Shown: positions 14,334 through 23,828, counted from the stretch's first letter. The stretch is 64,000 nt of DNA from Paenibacillus alvei DSM 29 (GCF_000293805.1 NZ_AMBZ01000006.1:186001-250000), one strand, 5' to 3'. Translations and numbers: made by a program. Notes: generated from the letters alone by a model not told the origin.

Positions 14334-16685
14334 TCAAATGTCCCCAAAATCAAAATCGTTCAATTCGTCAATCATGCTCGCTTCTTCCTCCTTTAGCTCA
14401 CCCATCAACAATTCCTCCGCCTGCTCAGCTTGCACGCCCCACAGCTCACCCAGCAGCTCGGCGATCATTGTCTTCTCCCGCGGAGCGAATGTGCTGAATG
14501 CCCGTCGAAGGAAGACAAGCGCTCTCACGAATTCGTTATCGTCGAGAGATAGAATATATTCATTCAACTGCTCCCATAGTGTCATACGGGACAGCAGTGC
14601 ATATCGATTGCGCATGGACAATCCTTCGAACCATCCTGCGCCTAGATCGGCCGGTATGCCCGGGGATAAACGACGAGACACCTCTTCCGCGCATTGCTGC
14701 GGAGATATCACGTTGCGCTCCATCAATATGGCGCATGCGAAGCCGGACAAACGTGGATTCCGATCATCCCGCTCAGCCAAGCGAAGCAATTCTTGCAGCC
14801 ATAACGATTCATCTACCTGTTCGCTATGATCTATGGCAACACGGTTCAGCTCGTTCATCGCCGAGATCATCGCATTTGCAGCTTCATCATTGCAGCCGCT
14901 CGCATCCAGCAAGAAAAGACAAGCACGGACGAACAACTGCTCCAAGAGCGGTATTAACGGAGTCATGTCCATTCGTCTAATGTCCCCATACCGAATAATC
15001 GTAGACAGATCTCTGGCTGCCGCTGCAATTTGTACGACGTCACGGCTGTCCACCGCAAGCCGCTGAAGCGCTTGCCGCGCTGCTTCCATCTGCGTCAGCA
15101 TTCCGCATTCGCAAGCCACGCGTATCAGCTTAGATGCTTCGTCTATCGTTGTGCAGCTATCTAGCCTTTGTTGCAGGACATAAGCGGCAGCTACTTGAAC
15201 GGTCTCGCCAAGAAGTGTCGATTCAACCACTTCAATCTCTACCTCAGGTGTCCATTGCAGCACCCAATGCTCCGCCCACGCCGCTTGCTCCTGCCCGCTT
15301 GGCTTCTGCTTAGCCAGCGATATGCCCAGCAGTGTCAACCGGTGAAATAGGAAGGAGCGATTCAAATCGAGAAATGCTGCGTCCTCAGAAGAAACCCGGC
15401 GATTCTCCCGCAGATCTAGCGCCAAATCAGTCGCCACTGTCGTCTTGTACTTTTCCAGCCTCAGCTTCCGCATCCATCGATTCAGATCATCTTGAATCGG
15501 CGTCTGACTAACACCATCTGCAAGCATACCGATCGCAGTGCCGACATCGATCCGGACCAATGCTTCGGCGATAACAGACAGGTCGCCGCGGCCAAGCAGC
15601 GTAAGCGCCGCATCTCGCAAATCCAGCAAGGTTGGCGCGCTTCCGCCATGGAGGGCCGCGAGCGATTCAGCCATTCGTACAGCCTCGATTACCTCGGCCG
15701 TAGAGCGGTGAGTCCCTGACTCTCGAAGTGAGCGGGCGACAGCGGATAAGTAATGCATGCTCAAATCATCCAATGTGCCGTCCAGCATGTGTTCCCACAT
15801 CATTTGATAGTAACCCGGCGCATTGTTGCCCGCACCGTAGCCAGAACGCGAGGACAAGCGGAAATAGGAATAGGGCATCAGCGTAAGCTTCGAGCTGCGC
15901 TTTGGCAGCAGCTCGAATTCTTCATCCGTCATCGCCACCGTAAGATCAGCGAGTGCGGAAGCATGATACGCGCCGCATATGACAACAATTTTGTCAGGCG
16001 CATGCCCGGCGTTAAGCGCCTCAACGATCTTTCGACGCATATATGCTTCTCTGATTGCGTTATAAGCGTATTCAGTACGATCGTGAAGTCGCTCCGTCTC
16101 CTCGGTTAGCAGCCGCATCTGTTCGGAAAAGGCCAGTATGGCTTCGCGATAGGCACCTGGATTCATGTTGTGCTCATAGTTCCGTTCCCAATAGGTATCA
16201 TAATCAGGCTCGCCTGCTAGTTGAGCAATTCGATTGTAAATGGAACGCTCGCTGCCTTTTCCCATCTCTTGTTCCAATGACTCGGGCTTGCTGCCTTCGC
16301 TGACTTCGCTTCCTTCAGAGCACGATTCTGTGTGATGCCGCTTATCGTGCAAGGCAAGCGTGACGGAGGATGGAAGGTCTATAAATGCTGCAGCCGCGCC
16401 ATGTTGATCAGCCCATTTCATTGCCTGAAGCTCTGGCGAATAGGAAGCAAACGGCCACATGACCGTTCGTACAGGCAGATCATCGGTAAACGCAAGTATG
16501 GCAATAGGCGGTTTTGTTACCTCGTTCGTGAGATGACAGATGGATGCTGTCGCGTCTGAGGGTCCCTCGATAAGCACCACCGTCGGCTGAATACGGTCAA
16601 GCTCATCCAGCATATGCTTCGCGCCACCCGGCGATAAATGCCGTACTCCGAAAATGTTCACGGCAGAAGCCGCTGTCAGGCTCAT
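14334..16685 (-). CDS. DUF5682-like protein, predicted TraB/EreA-type fold
   Basis: A 783-residue protein. The N-terminal part has FGVRHLSPGGAKHM (residues 12-25) and PTVVLIEGPSDA (34-45), then REAYMRRKI (212-220) and VVICGAYHASAL (234-245). This order, a GxRH/GxxH-like motif, an E-G pair, an R/M helix and a GAxH motif, is that of the EreA/TraB/TIKI superfamily of putative metal-dependent hydrolases. Residues 300-783 are helical with no motif I know. The start at 16685 overlaps the MoxR stop (TGATG), with AAGGAG inside moxR. A low-complexity Ser/Glu stretch at 118-145 looks like a flexible loop. The DUF5682 name rests on memory of the family in similar loci; I did not search. Confidence 0.78.
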   Translation of the reverse strand: MSLTAASAVNIFGVRHLSPGGAKHMLDELDRIQPTVVLIEGPSDATASICHLTNEVTKPPIAILAFTDDLPVRTVMWPFASYSPELQAMKWADQHGAAAAFIDLPSSVTLALHDKRHHTESCSEGSEVSEGSKPESLEQEMGKGSERSIYNRIAQLAGEPDYDTYWERNYEHNMNPGAYREAILAFSEQMRLLTEETERLHDRTEYAYNAIREAYMRRKIVEALNAGHAPDKIVVICGAYHASALADLTVAMTDEEFELLPKRSSKLTLMPYSYFRLSSRSGYGAGNNAPGYYQMMWEHMLDGTLDDLSMHYLSAVARSLRESGTHRSTAEVIEAVRMAESLAALHGGSAPTLLDLRDAALTLLGRGDLSVIAEALVRIDVGTAIGMLADGVSQTPIQDDLNRWMRKLRLEKYKTTVATDLALDLRENRRVSSEDAAFLDLNRSFLFHRLTLLGISLAKQKPSGQEQAAWAEHWVLQWTPEVEIEVVESTLLGETVQVAAAYVLQQRLDSCTTIDEASKLIRVACECGMLTQMEAARQALQRLAVDSRDVVQIAAAARDLSTIIRYGDIRRMDMTPLIPLLEQLFVRACLFLLDASGCNDEAANAMISAMNELNRVAIDHSEQVDESLWLQELLRLAERDDRNPRLSGFACAILMERNVISPQQCAEEVSRRLSPGIPADLGAGWFEGLSMRNRYALLSRMTLWEQLNEYILSLDDNEFVRALVFLRRAFSTFAPREKTMIAELLGELWGVQAEQAEELLMGELKEEEASMIDELNDFDFGDI

Positions 16686-17788
16686 CACTCGTTCAGCTCC
16701 TTGCAAGCCGTGTACAGTCCGCGCCATTCCGCCCCGCGCTTCTTCATGACATTGTCGAGGTATTCCTTCCAGACGATTTTGTCTTTGACATCATCCTTTA
16801 CAATGGCCCCTTGGAGCCCTGCCGCTAAGTCTTCGTCGCTTAGTTCTCCGCTACCGAAGCTGGCTGCTAGAGCCATACTGTTCGTGAGCAGAGAGATCGC
16901 TTCCGCCGTTGAAATAACGCCCGCTGGAGACTTTACCTTCTCCTTCCTGTCGATCGTCATGCCGCTCCGCAGCTCACGGAATATCGTAACGACCTTATGC
17001 AAGGCTTCGTCGGAAGGCGCAGCTGACTGCAAATCGTATGACGAGGCGATTTCCTGAACACGCTTCTTCACAATCTCTACCTCGGTGTTCATATCCGATG
17101 GCGTAGGCAGAACGATAATATTGAAGCGGCGCTTCAAAGCCGCTGACATCTCGTTGACCCCGCGATCTCTTGTATTAGCCGTCGCAATGATAGAAAAACC
17201 CTTGCGCGCATTTACTTCCTTGCCGAGTTCAGGCACAGAAATCGTCTTTTCCGATAAGATCGAGATCAATGCATCCTGCACTTCTGAAGCACAGCGGGAG
17301 ATTTCTTCGAACCGAGCGATCCCGCCCGCTTCCATTGCCCGCATAATCGGGCTTTGCACAAGAGCCTCCGGCGTCGGACCGTTTGCAAGCAGCATGGCGT
17401 AATTCCATGAGTAGCGCACATGCTCCTCGCTCGTTCCCGCTGTTCCCTGTACAACAAGTCCGGAATGACCGTAAATGGCTGCCGTCAAATTCTCGGATAG
17501 CCATGATTTTGCCGTGCCGGGCTCTCCGATCAGAAGTAGCGCCCGGTCGGTCACAAGTGTTGCAATCGCCATTTCCACCAAACGTTTATTGCCGATGTAT
17601 TTAGGTGTAATCGACGTTTTGCCTGCCTTGCCCCCTGTAATGAACGTGAGTACCGCTTGCGGCGACATTTGCCATCCAGTCGGTACCTTTCCTTTGTCAG
17701 CCTTTCGCAGTGCCGCAATTTCCTCTTCATACAAGCGCTCTGCAGGCAATCGCATTATATCCTGCATTTGTTGTTGGCTCACTGCCAT
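16685..17788 (-). CDS. MoxR-type AAA+ ATPase
   Basis: A 367-residue AAA+ ATPase. Walker A is GEPGTAKS (residues 88-95); the Walker B segment reads GGIARFEEISRC, with Glu in place of the usual Asp, followed by the MoxR-like VQDALISILSEKTI. Sensor 1 is IATANTRDRG and the arginine finger is in LKRRFN. MoxR proteins act as chaperone-like remodelers with vWA partners, and one is encoded two genes downstream. The ATG at 17788 is chosen for GGGAGATGATGAA upstream and because the N terminus then matches the family; the frame stays open further up, across sequence that does not look coding. A 100-base gap separates it from the HEAT-like gene. Confidence 0.9.
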   Translation of the reverse strand: MAVSQQQMQDIMRLPAERLYEEEIAALRKADKGKVPTGWQMSPQAVLTFITGGKAGKTSITPKYIGNKRLVEMAIATLVTDRALLLIGEPGTAKSWLSENLTAAIYGHSGLVVQGTAGTSEEHVRYSWNYAMLLANGPTPEALVQSPIMRAMEAGGIARFEEISRCASEVQDALISILSEKTISVPELGKEVNARKGFSIIATANTRDRGVNEMSAALKRRFNIIVLPTPSDMNTEVEIVKKRVQEIASSYDLQSAAPSDEALHKVVTIFRELRSGMTIDRKEKVKSPAGVISTAEAISLLTNSMALAASFGSGELSDEDLAAGLQGAIVKDDVKDKIVWKEYLDNVMKKRGAEWRGLYTACKELNE

Positions 17789-17888
17789 TTCATCATCTCC
17801 CATGACGTAATCTAGGCTCGTTCCTGACATTCTATCGTTTTGAGACGTAAGGCTGCTCCAGCGCTTCTTGCAGTTTCGTAAGGAATAA

Positions 17889-19748
17889 CTATACCGATTC
17901 TGCCGCAACCGCAGCTTGTTTTGCTTCCATTTGTTCGACGATGTAACGAAGCTGTTCGCCAGCCGTATACCTGAACTTAGGCAGCACAGCGGATAAACGA
18001 TCATGATACGATGATGGCAGCTCATAGAGCTGTTCAAGCACATATCCATCAAAGACATAGCAACTCGTATTGCGCTTATCTTCGATGGCGGCCACAAGCG
18101 CCTCCCATAGAACTTCTTGATCAACGCCGGCTCGTTTCAATCCACATAATATCAAGCCTGCGAACGGATTGCGGAATTCAGGGTTTTTCTCCATCTTGCT
18201 TCGCAAAAACTCGATGCATGCCTCATGTCCCGGTCGTGCAAAAGCACATACGAGCGCAAGTTCGTTCTGTTCAATGAAGCAATCCAGCCAACGCTCATCC
18301 CACGTATCGCAAATGATTGGCAGCGGCTGCATAACAGTCATATAAATGGAGGTAAGCTCCGTTGAATGATTCCACAATGATGGATATTCCTTATATTCTC
18401 TGGATAGCACAATCTCTTCTATGGCACTAAACAGTGCTTTCTTTCTTTTTTGCACGTCTCTGTTCGTCTGCAGCTTCCACTTATTGCGCATCGATGCCAC
18501 GTAGTCCTCATACATGTCCTCTTTCGTGAGCTGATTGAATGAGGAACGGACAGTATAGGACATGAATCGGACATCATGTTGCTCCATTTCCTTCAAGTAA
18601 GCATGGGCTTCCGCCGAATGATGTGCTTCCATATATCGAGCCGCTGCGTGGAGCAGCTCCATCCATTGAAATGACACGAAATCTTGAAATCGGCTTACGA
18701 CTTTGGCATATACGTCGAAAAGCTCATTGCACTTCTTAAATTCCAATGATCGCACTGCAAACTTCATACTCTCCCAAATCTTTTCTAGCTTTTTCTTATC
18801 GTCCGCTTGCTCCAACGCCAAATCCAGGTTATGATCCAAATCCTGTACTAATCGGGCATTCAGCAGCGGATGATCACATCCGGCCGCCGCTTCTGAAACT
18901 ATCTCGATATCTTTGCCTGAAAAAGCTTCATGCAAGCGTTCCGCCGCTCGTTCCGTTCCATTTGCAGCCAGTGCGTGATAGGCCGCCTCCCGAATTGCCT
19001 TCTTCTTCTCCTTCGTCCATTCAAGTACGGATTCTTCATACTGAACATACCCCGCTAAAAGCCGAATTGCCGTCGATCGAACCTCATCCGAACCAGTTTG
19101 TGCAGCTTGATAAACGAATGCGGCAGCCTCGTCTCCACCGGCTTTGCCGATAACGCGCAGCTTCCTTGCTTCCAGCTTGCCGCCATCAGCTCGGAACGTC
19201 TTCATCAGATGCGGAACAATCTGCGCTCCATAGGATGGAAGAATTTTCTCCATGGCCATATCTGCAATTTCCGTATATGGATCGCCAAGCGCCTCAATTG
19301 CGTAGTGCAGCAAACGCATATCGGCAAACATGCCATCTTCGAACGCCTGAACGATTACTTCAAAGCGTCCGCCACCAGTCGTCGTCAACGCCTCTTGGAC
19401 TGCCGCCAACTTGCGGTAGGACAATCTCGTTGATAAACTGCTCGGATGGCTATCTATGGCCGTAAGTTCACCAGTTGGAGTTGTGCTGCCCTGTGTGTAT
19501 AAGACGGAATGAAGGAGCATGCCAATATCCTGCAGCATCTCGGCTGAGGATGGTTCCTTCCCCGCAGGCGGTTCGATTAATGCGGCAATCCCCTCACCGA
19601 GCCGCTTGAATACAGGCGCCCGCTCCCCAAGCTGCTGGAACTGCGGCAGAAGCCGCTTCAAGCGGAAGTCACCGACTGCCAACTCGCTGCCTGCTATGTA
19701 TAGGCGTTTCACTTCTTGATGAAGCTCTTGCAACAATGCTGTACTCAT
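17889..19748 (-). CDS. HEAT-like repeat protein of the MoxR locus
   Basis: A 619-residue, almost wholly helical protein. Residues 125-290 show HEAT/PBS-lyase-like repeats (AIEALGDPYTEIADMAMEKI, then GGDEAAAFVYQAAQTGSDEV, STAIRLLAG, AAYHALAANGTERAA), a scaffold for protein-protein contacts. The C-terminal half is also helical (HDVRFMSYTVRSSF, HEACIEFLRSKMEKNPEFR) but has no motif I recognise. AAGGAGG lies seven bases before the ATG at 19748, and only 12 bases separate it from the SWIM gene upstream. It is predicted to be cytoplasmic and is probably the adaptor of the system. Confidence 0.8.
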   Translation of the reverse strand: MSTALLQELHQEVKRLYIAGSELAVGDFRLKRLLPQFQQLGERAPVFKRLGEGIAALIEPPAGKEPSSAEMLQDIGMLLHSVLYTQGSTTPTGELTAIDSHPSSLSTRLSYRKLAAVQEALTTTGGGRFEVIVQAFEDGMFADMRLLHYAIEALGDPYTEIADMAMEKILPSYGAQIVPHLMKTFRADGGKLEARKLRVIGKAGGDEAAAFVYQAAQTGSDEVRSTAIRLLAGYVQYEESVLEWTKEKKKAIREAAYHALAANGTERAAERLHEAFSGKDIEIVSEAAAGCDHPLLNARLVQDLDHNLDLALEQADDKKKLEKIWESMKFAVRSLEFKKCNELFDVYAKVVSRFQDFVSFQWMELLHAAARYMEAHHSAEAHAYLKEMEQHDVRFMSYTVRSSFNQLTKEDMYEDYVASMRNKWKLQTNRDVQKRKKALFSAIEEIVLSREYKEYPSLWNHSTELTSIYMTVMQPLPIICDTWDERWLDCFIEQNELALVCAFARPGHEACIEFLRSKMEKNPEFRNPFAGLILCGLKRAGVDQEVLWEALVAAIEDKRNTSCYVFDGYVLEQLYELPSSYHDRLSAVLPKFRYTAGEQLRYIVEQMEAKQAAVAAESV

Positions 19749-19760
19749 CAACCATCCTCC

Positions 19761-21197
19761 TTAATACAAGAGACGGATCATTTCCGCATCCTTCATTATC
19801 GTTAACGGCTGTGCAATCAGTCGTCCGCTTTCCAGCCGATGTTCGAACATAACCAACATCGCTGCATCTTGTGTCCATCCAGTTGGCAGTAGCGGCAGCA
19901 AGGACACCGTAGAATGATGGAAACCACATATATCCCTCAGCACGATCTGCTGACCACGCTCATCCTGTAATACAAATTCATCCTGATCCGTCTGTTTCAT
20001 ATCTGATACGTGCAGAAGCACAACCGGATTTTTCTCTCCCAGCGGATTTTTCAATTGATTCTTCACGCTCTTCAATACGTCTGTATAAACACGATGTGCA
20101 TGACCAGATATGAGATCCACATCCTTAGGCTCAACCGCTCTCGTGATCATTTCATCCCAGCGTACTCTGCGATTCATGTCCCCTGGATAGCGATAAAGCG
20201 ACTTCACCTGCGCAACATCGAAGAAGCTGTCGTCGGCCCTCATCTGCTTCGCTGCTTTATAGGGGCGGTATTGAATCGTACGATGAATCTCTCCCGACGC
20301 TTTTTCTATCCAATAGCCCTGATCAACGTATTCTTGTCTGGCCGGGTCATCATAGCTAAGGAATGAGAGCTGAATGAGCTCCACATCCTCGCTCATCATG
20401 CCGCATGCTTTCAATTCGCTAAGCTGCCACGCATGGCCAAGCCACTCTTCTACAGTCGACTCATGATCCAGCGCTAGTTCTGGATCGGCAAGTCTGGCGG
20501 TCAAATGACTTCGACCTTTTTTAATGAAGGCGTGCAGGATGGTCAACTGCTCAATCGCATGAGTATAAATATCTTCCATATCCCCATCATTGGATAAATA
20601 TAAGGCTAATCTGCGCAATTCATGCTGCGCTCCGGGCAAATATTGACTGCCCAGTTGCTTGGCATGATCCTGAATCATCTTAATTGCTTTCTTATCTACC
20701 GTGCCTATTCCGCCTCGAACAATTGACAACACTAGCTTTTCCAGGGATTCAAGCCCATCAAGCTGCGCTTGAAGCTTCTTCTTCAATGCAGACTTGTTCA
20801 CCTTCTTCGGCTTCAATTCGGCGCCCTCCGCAGCCTGCTGCTTCTTCTCTTCCCGTTTCTCCGCTTTTTCCCTTTTAGAGATGATATCCTCAGGCACAGG
20901 TGCAGCAGCGAACGCTCCTCCCCCCACATATGCATACAGCAATCCCAGCGCATGCTTGCATGGAAGCTGTCTGCTCGGGCAGGAGCAGCGAAGTATCGGC
21001 TTTTCAGGCTGAATGAAGTCTGCCGAGCATTGATAATTGGATTTCCCGCTGCCCGAACATTCCCCGAACAAAAGGGATCCATCTTCCGAACTGTTCAACT
21101 GCACGAAACTACGTTTTTTGACCAGCCCCTGCGCGTTTTTGATAGCCGAGGCGTTCGGAGCCAACGAATCTACATATGACTCTGTAATTTCGATCAT
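19761..21197 (-). CDS. SWIM zinc-finger protein
   Basis: A 478-residue protein with an N-terminal SWIM domain. C71-x-C73-x6-C80-x-H82 (RCSCPSRQLPCKHALGLLYAY) is a complete CxCxnCxH zinc site. A Lys/Glu-rich charged segment (about 100-140: KREKAEKREEKKQQ) follows, then a long mixed alpha/beta region with no known motif. SWIM domains bind DNA or protein. AGGAGG precedes the ATG. In this locus it may supply target recognition, with MoxR and vWA proteins doing the remodelling; that is inference. Confidence 0.88.
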   Translation of the reverse strand: MIEITESYVDSLAPNASAIKNAQGLVKKRSFVQLNSSEDGSLLFGECSGSGKSNYQCSADFIQPEKPILRCSCPSRQLPCKHALGLLYAYVGGGAFAAAPVPEDIISKREKAEKREEKKQQAAEGAELKPKKVNKSALKKKLQAQLDGLESLEKLVLSIVRGGIGTVDKKAIKMIQDHAKQLGSQYLPGAQHELRRLALYLSNDGDMEDIYTHAIEQLTILHAFIKKGRSHLTARLADPELALDHESTVEEWLGHAWQLSELKACGMMSEDVELIQLSFLSYDDPARQEYVDQGYWIEKASGEIHRTIQYRPYKAAKQMRADDSFFDVAQVKSLYRYPGDMNRRVRWDEMITRAVEPKDVDLISGHAHRVYTDVLKSVKNQLKNPLGEKNPVVLLHVSDMKQTDQDEFVLQDERGQQIVLRDICGFHHSTVSLLPLLPTGWTQDAAMLVMFEHRLESGRLIAQPLTIMKDAEMIRLLY

Positions 21198-21233
21198 GGT
21201 GATTCCTCCTATCTGTCCAATATCATCTATCCT

Positions 21234-22061
21234 TTATGTATGCGATCCATGTAACCACTTTCCAAAGTAATCCTCAACCGCTTGCTCGCAATATCCATCC
21301 TCGCCGCGCCAGTTTACGACAGCGAAGAAGTCGTTTCTCCCGCCCCTGCCCGGTCTGTTCTCCGAACCGGCTCGCAGCACACCGGCGTAAGCCAAAATTT
21401 CCATTAACACATCGCGTTCCTGCTTATTGGATGGCAGTACACTGCTAAGCTTCGCTTCCAACTGGCGTGCGGCATCGTTCGGCTGACAGCTTCTTATCGC
21501 TGTAAGTATATGTTCAAGAATGGACACATCCTCTTCCATAACGTCAACTGTCCCTTCGGCAAGGAGCTGCTCCATATCCAATATGCAATAAAGCATATGG
21601 TTAAGTCGAACACCTCCCCATTTTATCCGCTCGAAGTTCAGCACATTTATATCTTCATTCGTATAGGCTTCAAGAGTGGCAACCCCATTCTTATCACATT
21701 CATAGCAATCCCCATACATGGCATACGTGCTGCTTGTACACCTGCCGATATTGCTCGTAAACATATGGACACTCATAGCATGCGTGAGTGCCCAACTGGA
21801 GAGCGCGCTTCGCATGTACACTTTCCGTGTAGACAAGCTGTGCAGAAAAGCTCGAACAGCCATCTCCTTGGTAACCACTTGATGCAGCTCGACTATCCGC
21901 ATCACACATTTGTCATGACTTTTCGTCACTGGATCGAACATTAGCCCTTTGCTCTTTGCATACTCAAACTCATCACCGGCAAAGGAAATGCTGCGAGTGT
22001 CCTTCCATCCCGCGCTGCTCCAGAATGTTTTCATTACGATTTGCTTTGCCTTCTTGTCCAT
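21234..22061 (-). CDS. Unknown protein, first gene of the MoxR locus
   Basis: A 275-residue protein that I do not recognise. It has a central CYECDKNG (single CxxC), a TSSTYAMYGD segment, and helical flanks; there is no signal or membrane segment. The start at 22061 follows GGGAGGG; the frame stays open another 150 bases upstream, but that stretch contains the hairpin at 22137-22165 and has no ribosome site. It is 36 bases from the SWIM gene on the same strand and is presumably the first cistron. Function unknown. Confidence 0.65.
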   Translation of the reverse strand: MDKKAKQIVMKTFWSSAGWKDTRSISFAGDEFEYAKSKGLMFDPVTKSHDKCVMRIVELHQVVTKEMAVRAFLHSLSTRKVYMRSALSSWALTHAMSVHMFTSNIGRCTSSTYAMYGDCYECDKNGVATLEAYTNEDINVLNFERIKWGGVRLNHMLYCILDMEQLLAEGTVDVMEEDVSILEHILTAIRSCQPNDAARQLEAKLSSVLPSNKQERDVLMEILAYAGVLRAGSENRPGRGGRNDFFAVVNWRGEDGYCEQAVEDYFGKWLHGSHT

Positions 22062-22136
22062 CTTACCCTCCCTGCCGTTCAAAGCTGCTGCATCAATAAG
22101 CCTCAAATTATCGAACATATGTTTCGTTCCACTCTG

Positions 22137-22165
22137 AAAAAAACGCCGAAAGCAAAGCTTCGACG
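22137..22165 (-). terminator. Intrinsic terminator/attenuator ahead of the MoxR locus
   Basis: On the minus strand a stem (CGTCGAAGC with GCTTTCGGCG, one bulged T) is followed by seven T. It lies 76 bases upstream of the first start codon of the locus. A possible -10 (TATGAT or GATAAT, 22176-22184) sits just upstream, so transcripts begun there would meet the terminator before the genes. Confidence 0.65.
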
Positions 22166-22720
22166 AATCCTTACTATTATCATATCGAATGTTCATAGAC
22201 ATAAAACAGGTCACTTGGTCCCATTCCTATCGTGCTCAGCCTTCATATTTATAGGAATATAGTACCACAAACCCAAATACCCTCATATATTAACATCGAA
22301 TTCATATATCAACAACATAAAGTCCTGAGTAGACTCCCCCCTCTCGTTTTCAGCTCCAAGATTTCCATTTCGCCTTTCGCAAGTCCGTATGGATAATTCA
22401 GAGTAAACTTCTCTAGCTGTTCTCGCGGAAATCAATATTTCAAAACAACATGTTAGCAAACAGTGCAAGGACAGCCGCTATACCTCTCCCCATTTCGTTC
22501 CCCTCCCCTATCGGATCTGAACAGCTATAGTACGTGTTACCCTGCGAATTCGTTCATCAAGTAAAACATAAAAAACCCCTCCAACGATCTTGGAGAGGAT
22601 TTGAATGAAGCTGTTCATCTTGGATCATACCGTATTCGTCCATGCAACTATTGAAGATGATTATGAATCCGTTTTTGAAAAATCAAGATTGTACTCCCTA
22701 ATTTGTTAACAACTTGAAAA
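22166..22720. other. Intergenic region between vanW and the MoxR locus
   Basis: About 550 bases without a defensible gene. It contains a weak -10 for the MoxR locus near 22180 and the hairpin at 22571-22598. Confidence 0.5.
22571..22598 (-). terminator. Terminator-like hairpin
   Basis: CCCCTCCAA pairs with TTGGAGAGG (one mismatch) and is followed on the minus strand by six T. It is a second terminator after vanW, with no other gene nearby to serve. Confidence 0.6.
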
Positions 22721-22762
22721 GAGCATTACTACACATGAACTATAGTAATGCTCTTATTTTTC
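22721..22762. terminator. Terminator of the vanW gene
   Basis: Perfect 11-bp stem GAGCATTACTA/TAGTAATGCTC with T4 on the minus strand and TTATTTTT on the plus strand; about 10 bases past the vanW stop. Confidence 0.85.
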
Positions 22763-22772
22763 TACTTTACTC

Positions 22773-23693
22773 CTACCCATCCTTGTCTACATTGATATCG
22801 GTCACTTCTTCAGGCAGTTCCTTCGAGGCGCCTGGAATATCCCGCTGCTTGTAGCGAATTTCTTCTGATGAAAATACACCAATGTGAACTGTCCCCCCGT
22901 AGGCAAAGGCTCGAATCAATATAGGCTGATTGTAATGATTATGAAAGGTGAAGTCAGGCCCATTCCAACTGACCGTCGCATCACGACCAGGCGGTACATA
23001 GGTGACATTTCTGCTGTGGGAATAACGCTTCACGATTTGCAGTCCTGCTCGATCAACTGCATTGAACAGGGTGGATGAGATTTGGCAGATCCCCCCGCCG
23101 ACCCCTTCTGACATTTCTCCCTTCACGATGATAGGGGCGCTTACATACCCTCTTTCTACTGTACGTTGACCTACGATCTCATTAAAGGAAAAGGTCTCCC
23201 CTGGAAATATGACGTGATTGTTGATCGCTTCTGCAGCAAGCTTTATGTTAATGGATCGATTTTTGTTATTCGTATTGTAATAGGTCGTATATTGACCGAT
23301 TTGTTTCTCGCGGATATGAGACAAAAGTTCGCTGTCCACTTTCGGATAGGCTAGCTGCATAGGCACCTCAATTTTCACAGTGCCTTTCCTGTACATGTAA
23401 CGATACAACTGCTCTGTGAACATATTTCTGTCCAGCTTTACACCGTTTCGTCCCGATACAATGCCCCCATGTTCATTCAATGACGCATTGAGCGGTGCAA
23501 CAGCCACTTGGCGATCCAGCGAATCCATGAGCTTATTCAATTTGTGATTATCCACGACGGTCACGCCTGGCAGTGAATAATCGGAACGATGTACAGCTGC
23601 TAATTGCCGACCCTGATGTTCAACAAGGAGTTGATCTGCAGCGACAGGTGGATGCAGCAGCCACAGAGCAAGCCATAGATGACGCAAGTACAT
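22773..23693 (-). CDS. VanW family protein, secreted or membrane-anchored
   Basis: A 306-residue protein starting MYLRHLWLALWLL, a hydrophobic N terminus acting as a signal or anchor. The VanW domain (residues about 135-270) is clear: INIKLAAEAINNHVIFPGET, FSFNEIVGQRTVERGY, GVGGGICQISSTLFNAV, RYSHSRNVTYVPPGRDATV. This YoaR-like family occurs outside vancomycin-resistance clusters, and its biochemical role is unknown; it probably acts at the cell wall. The ATG at 23693 has AAAGGAG at ideal spacing. It is monocistronic and divergent from the YitT gene. Confidence 0.88.
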   Translation of the reverse strand: MYLRHLWLALWLLHPPVAADQLLVEHQGRQLAAVHRSDYSLPGVTVVDNHKLNKLMDSLDRQVAVAPLNASLNEHGGIVSGRNGVKLDRNMFTEQLYRYMYRKGTVKIEVPMQLAYPKVDSELLSHIREKQIGQYTTYYNTNNKNRSINIKLAAEAINNHVIFPGETFSFNEIVGQRTVERGYVSAPIIVKGEMSEGVGGGICQISSTLFNAVDRAGLQIVKRYSHSRNVTYVPPGRDATVSWNGPDFTFHNHYNQPILIRAFAYGGTVHIGVFSSEEIRYKQRDIPGASKELPEEVTDINVDKDG

Positions 23694-23828
23694 GAAGTTC
23701 TCCTTTTTATCCAATGAATACCGTTCGATTATTATTTTCTTGTTGCAAGCTTACTATTCACGAGTTTCAACAATGAATGTCCACCCTTAGGACACAAGTA
23801 GCTTCAAATTATGACAATTCTCACTTTA

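Noticed and set aside
17789-18124. N-terminal extension of the MoxR protein
   Set aside because: The open frame extends upstream through the intergenic gap and into the HEAT-like gene, but a good ribosome site and family-like N terminus fix the start at 17788.
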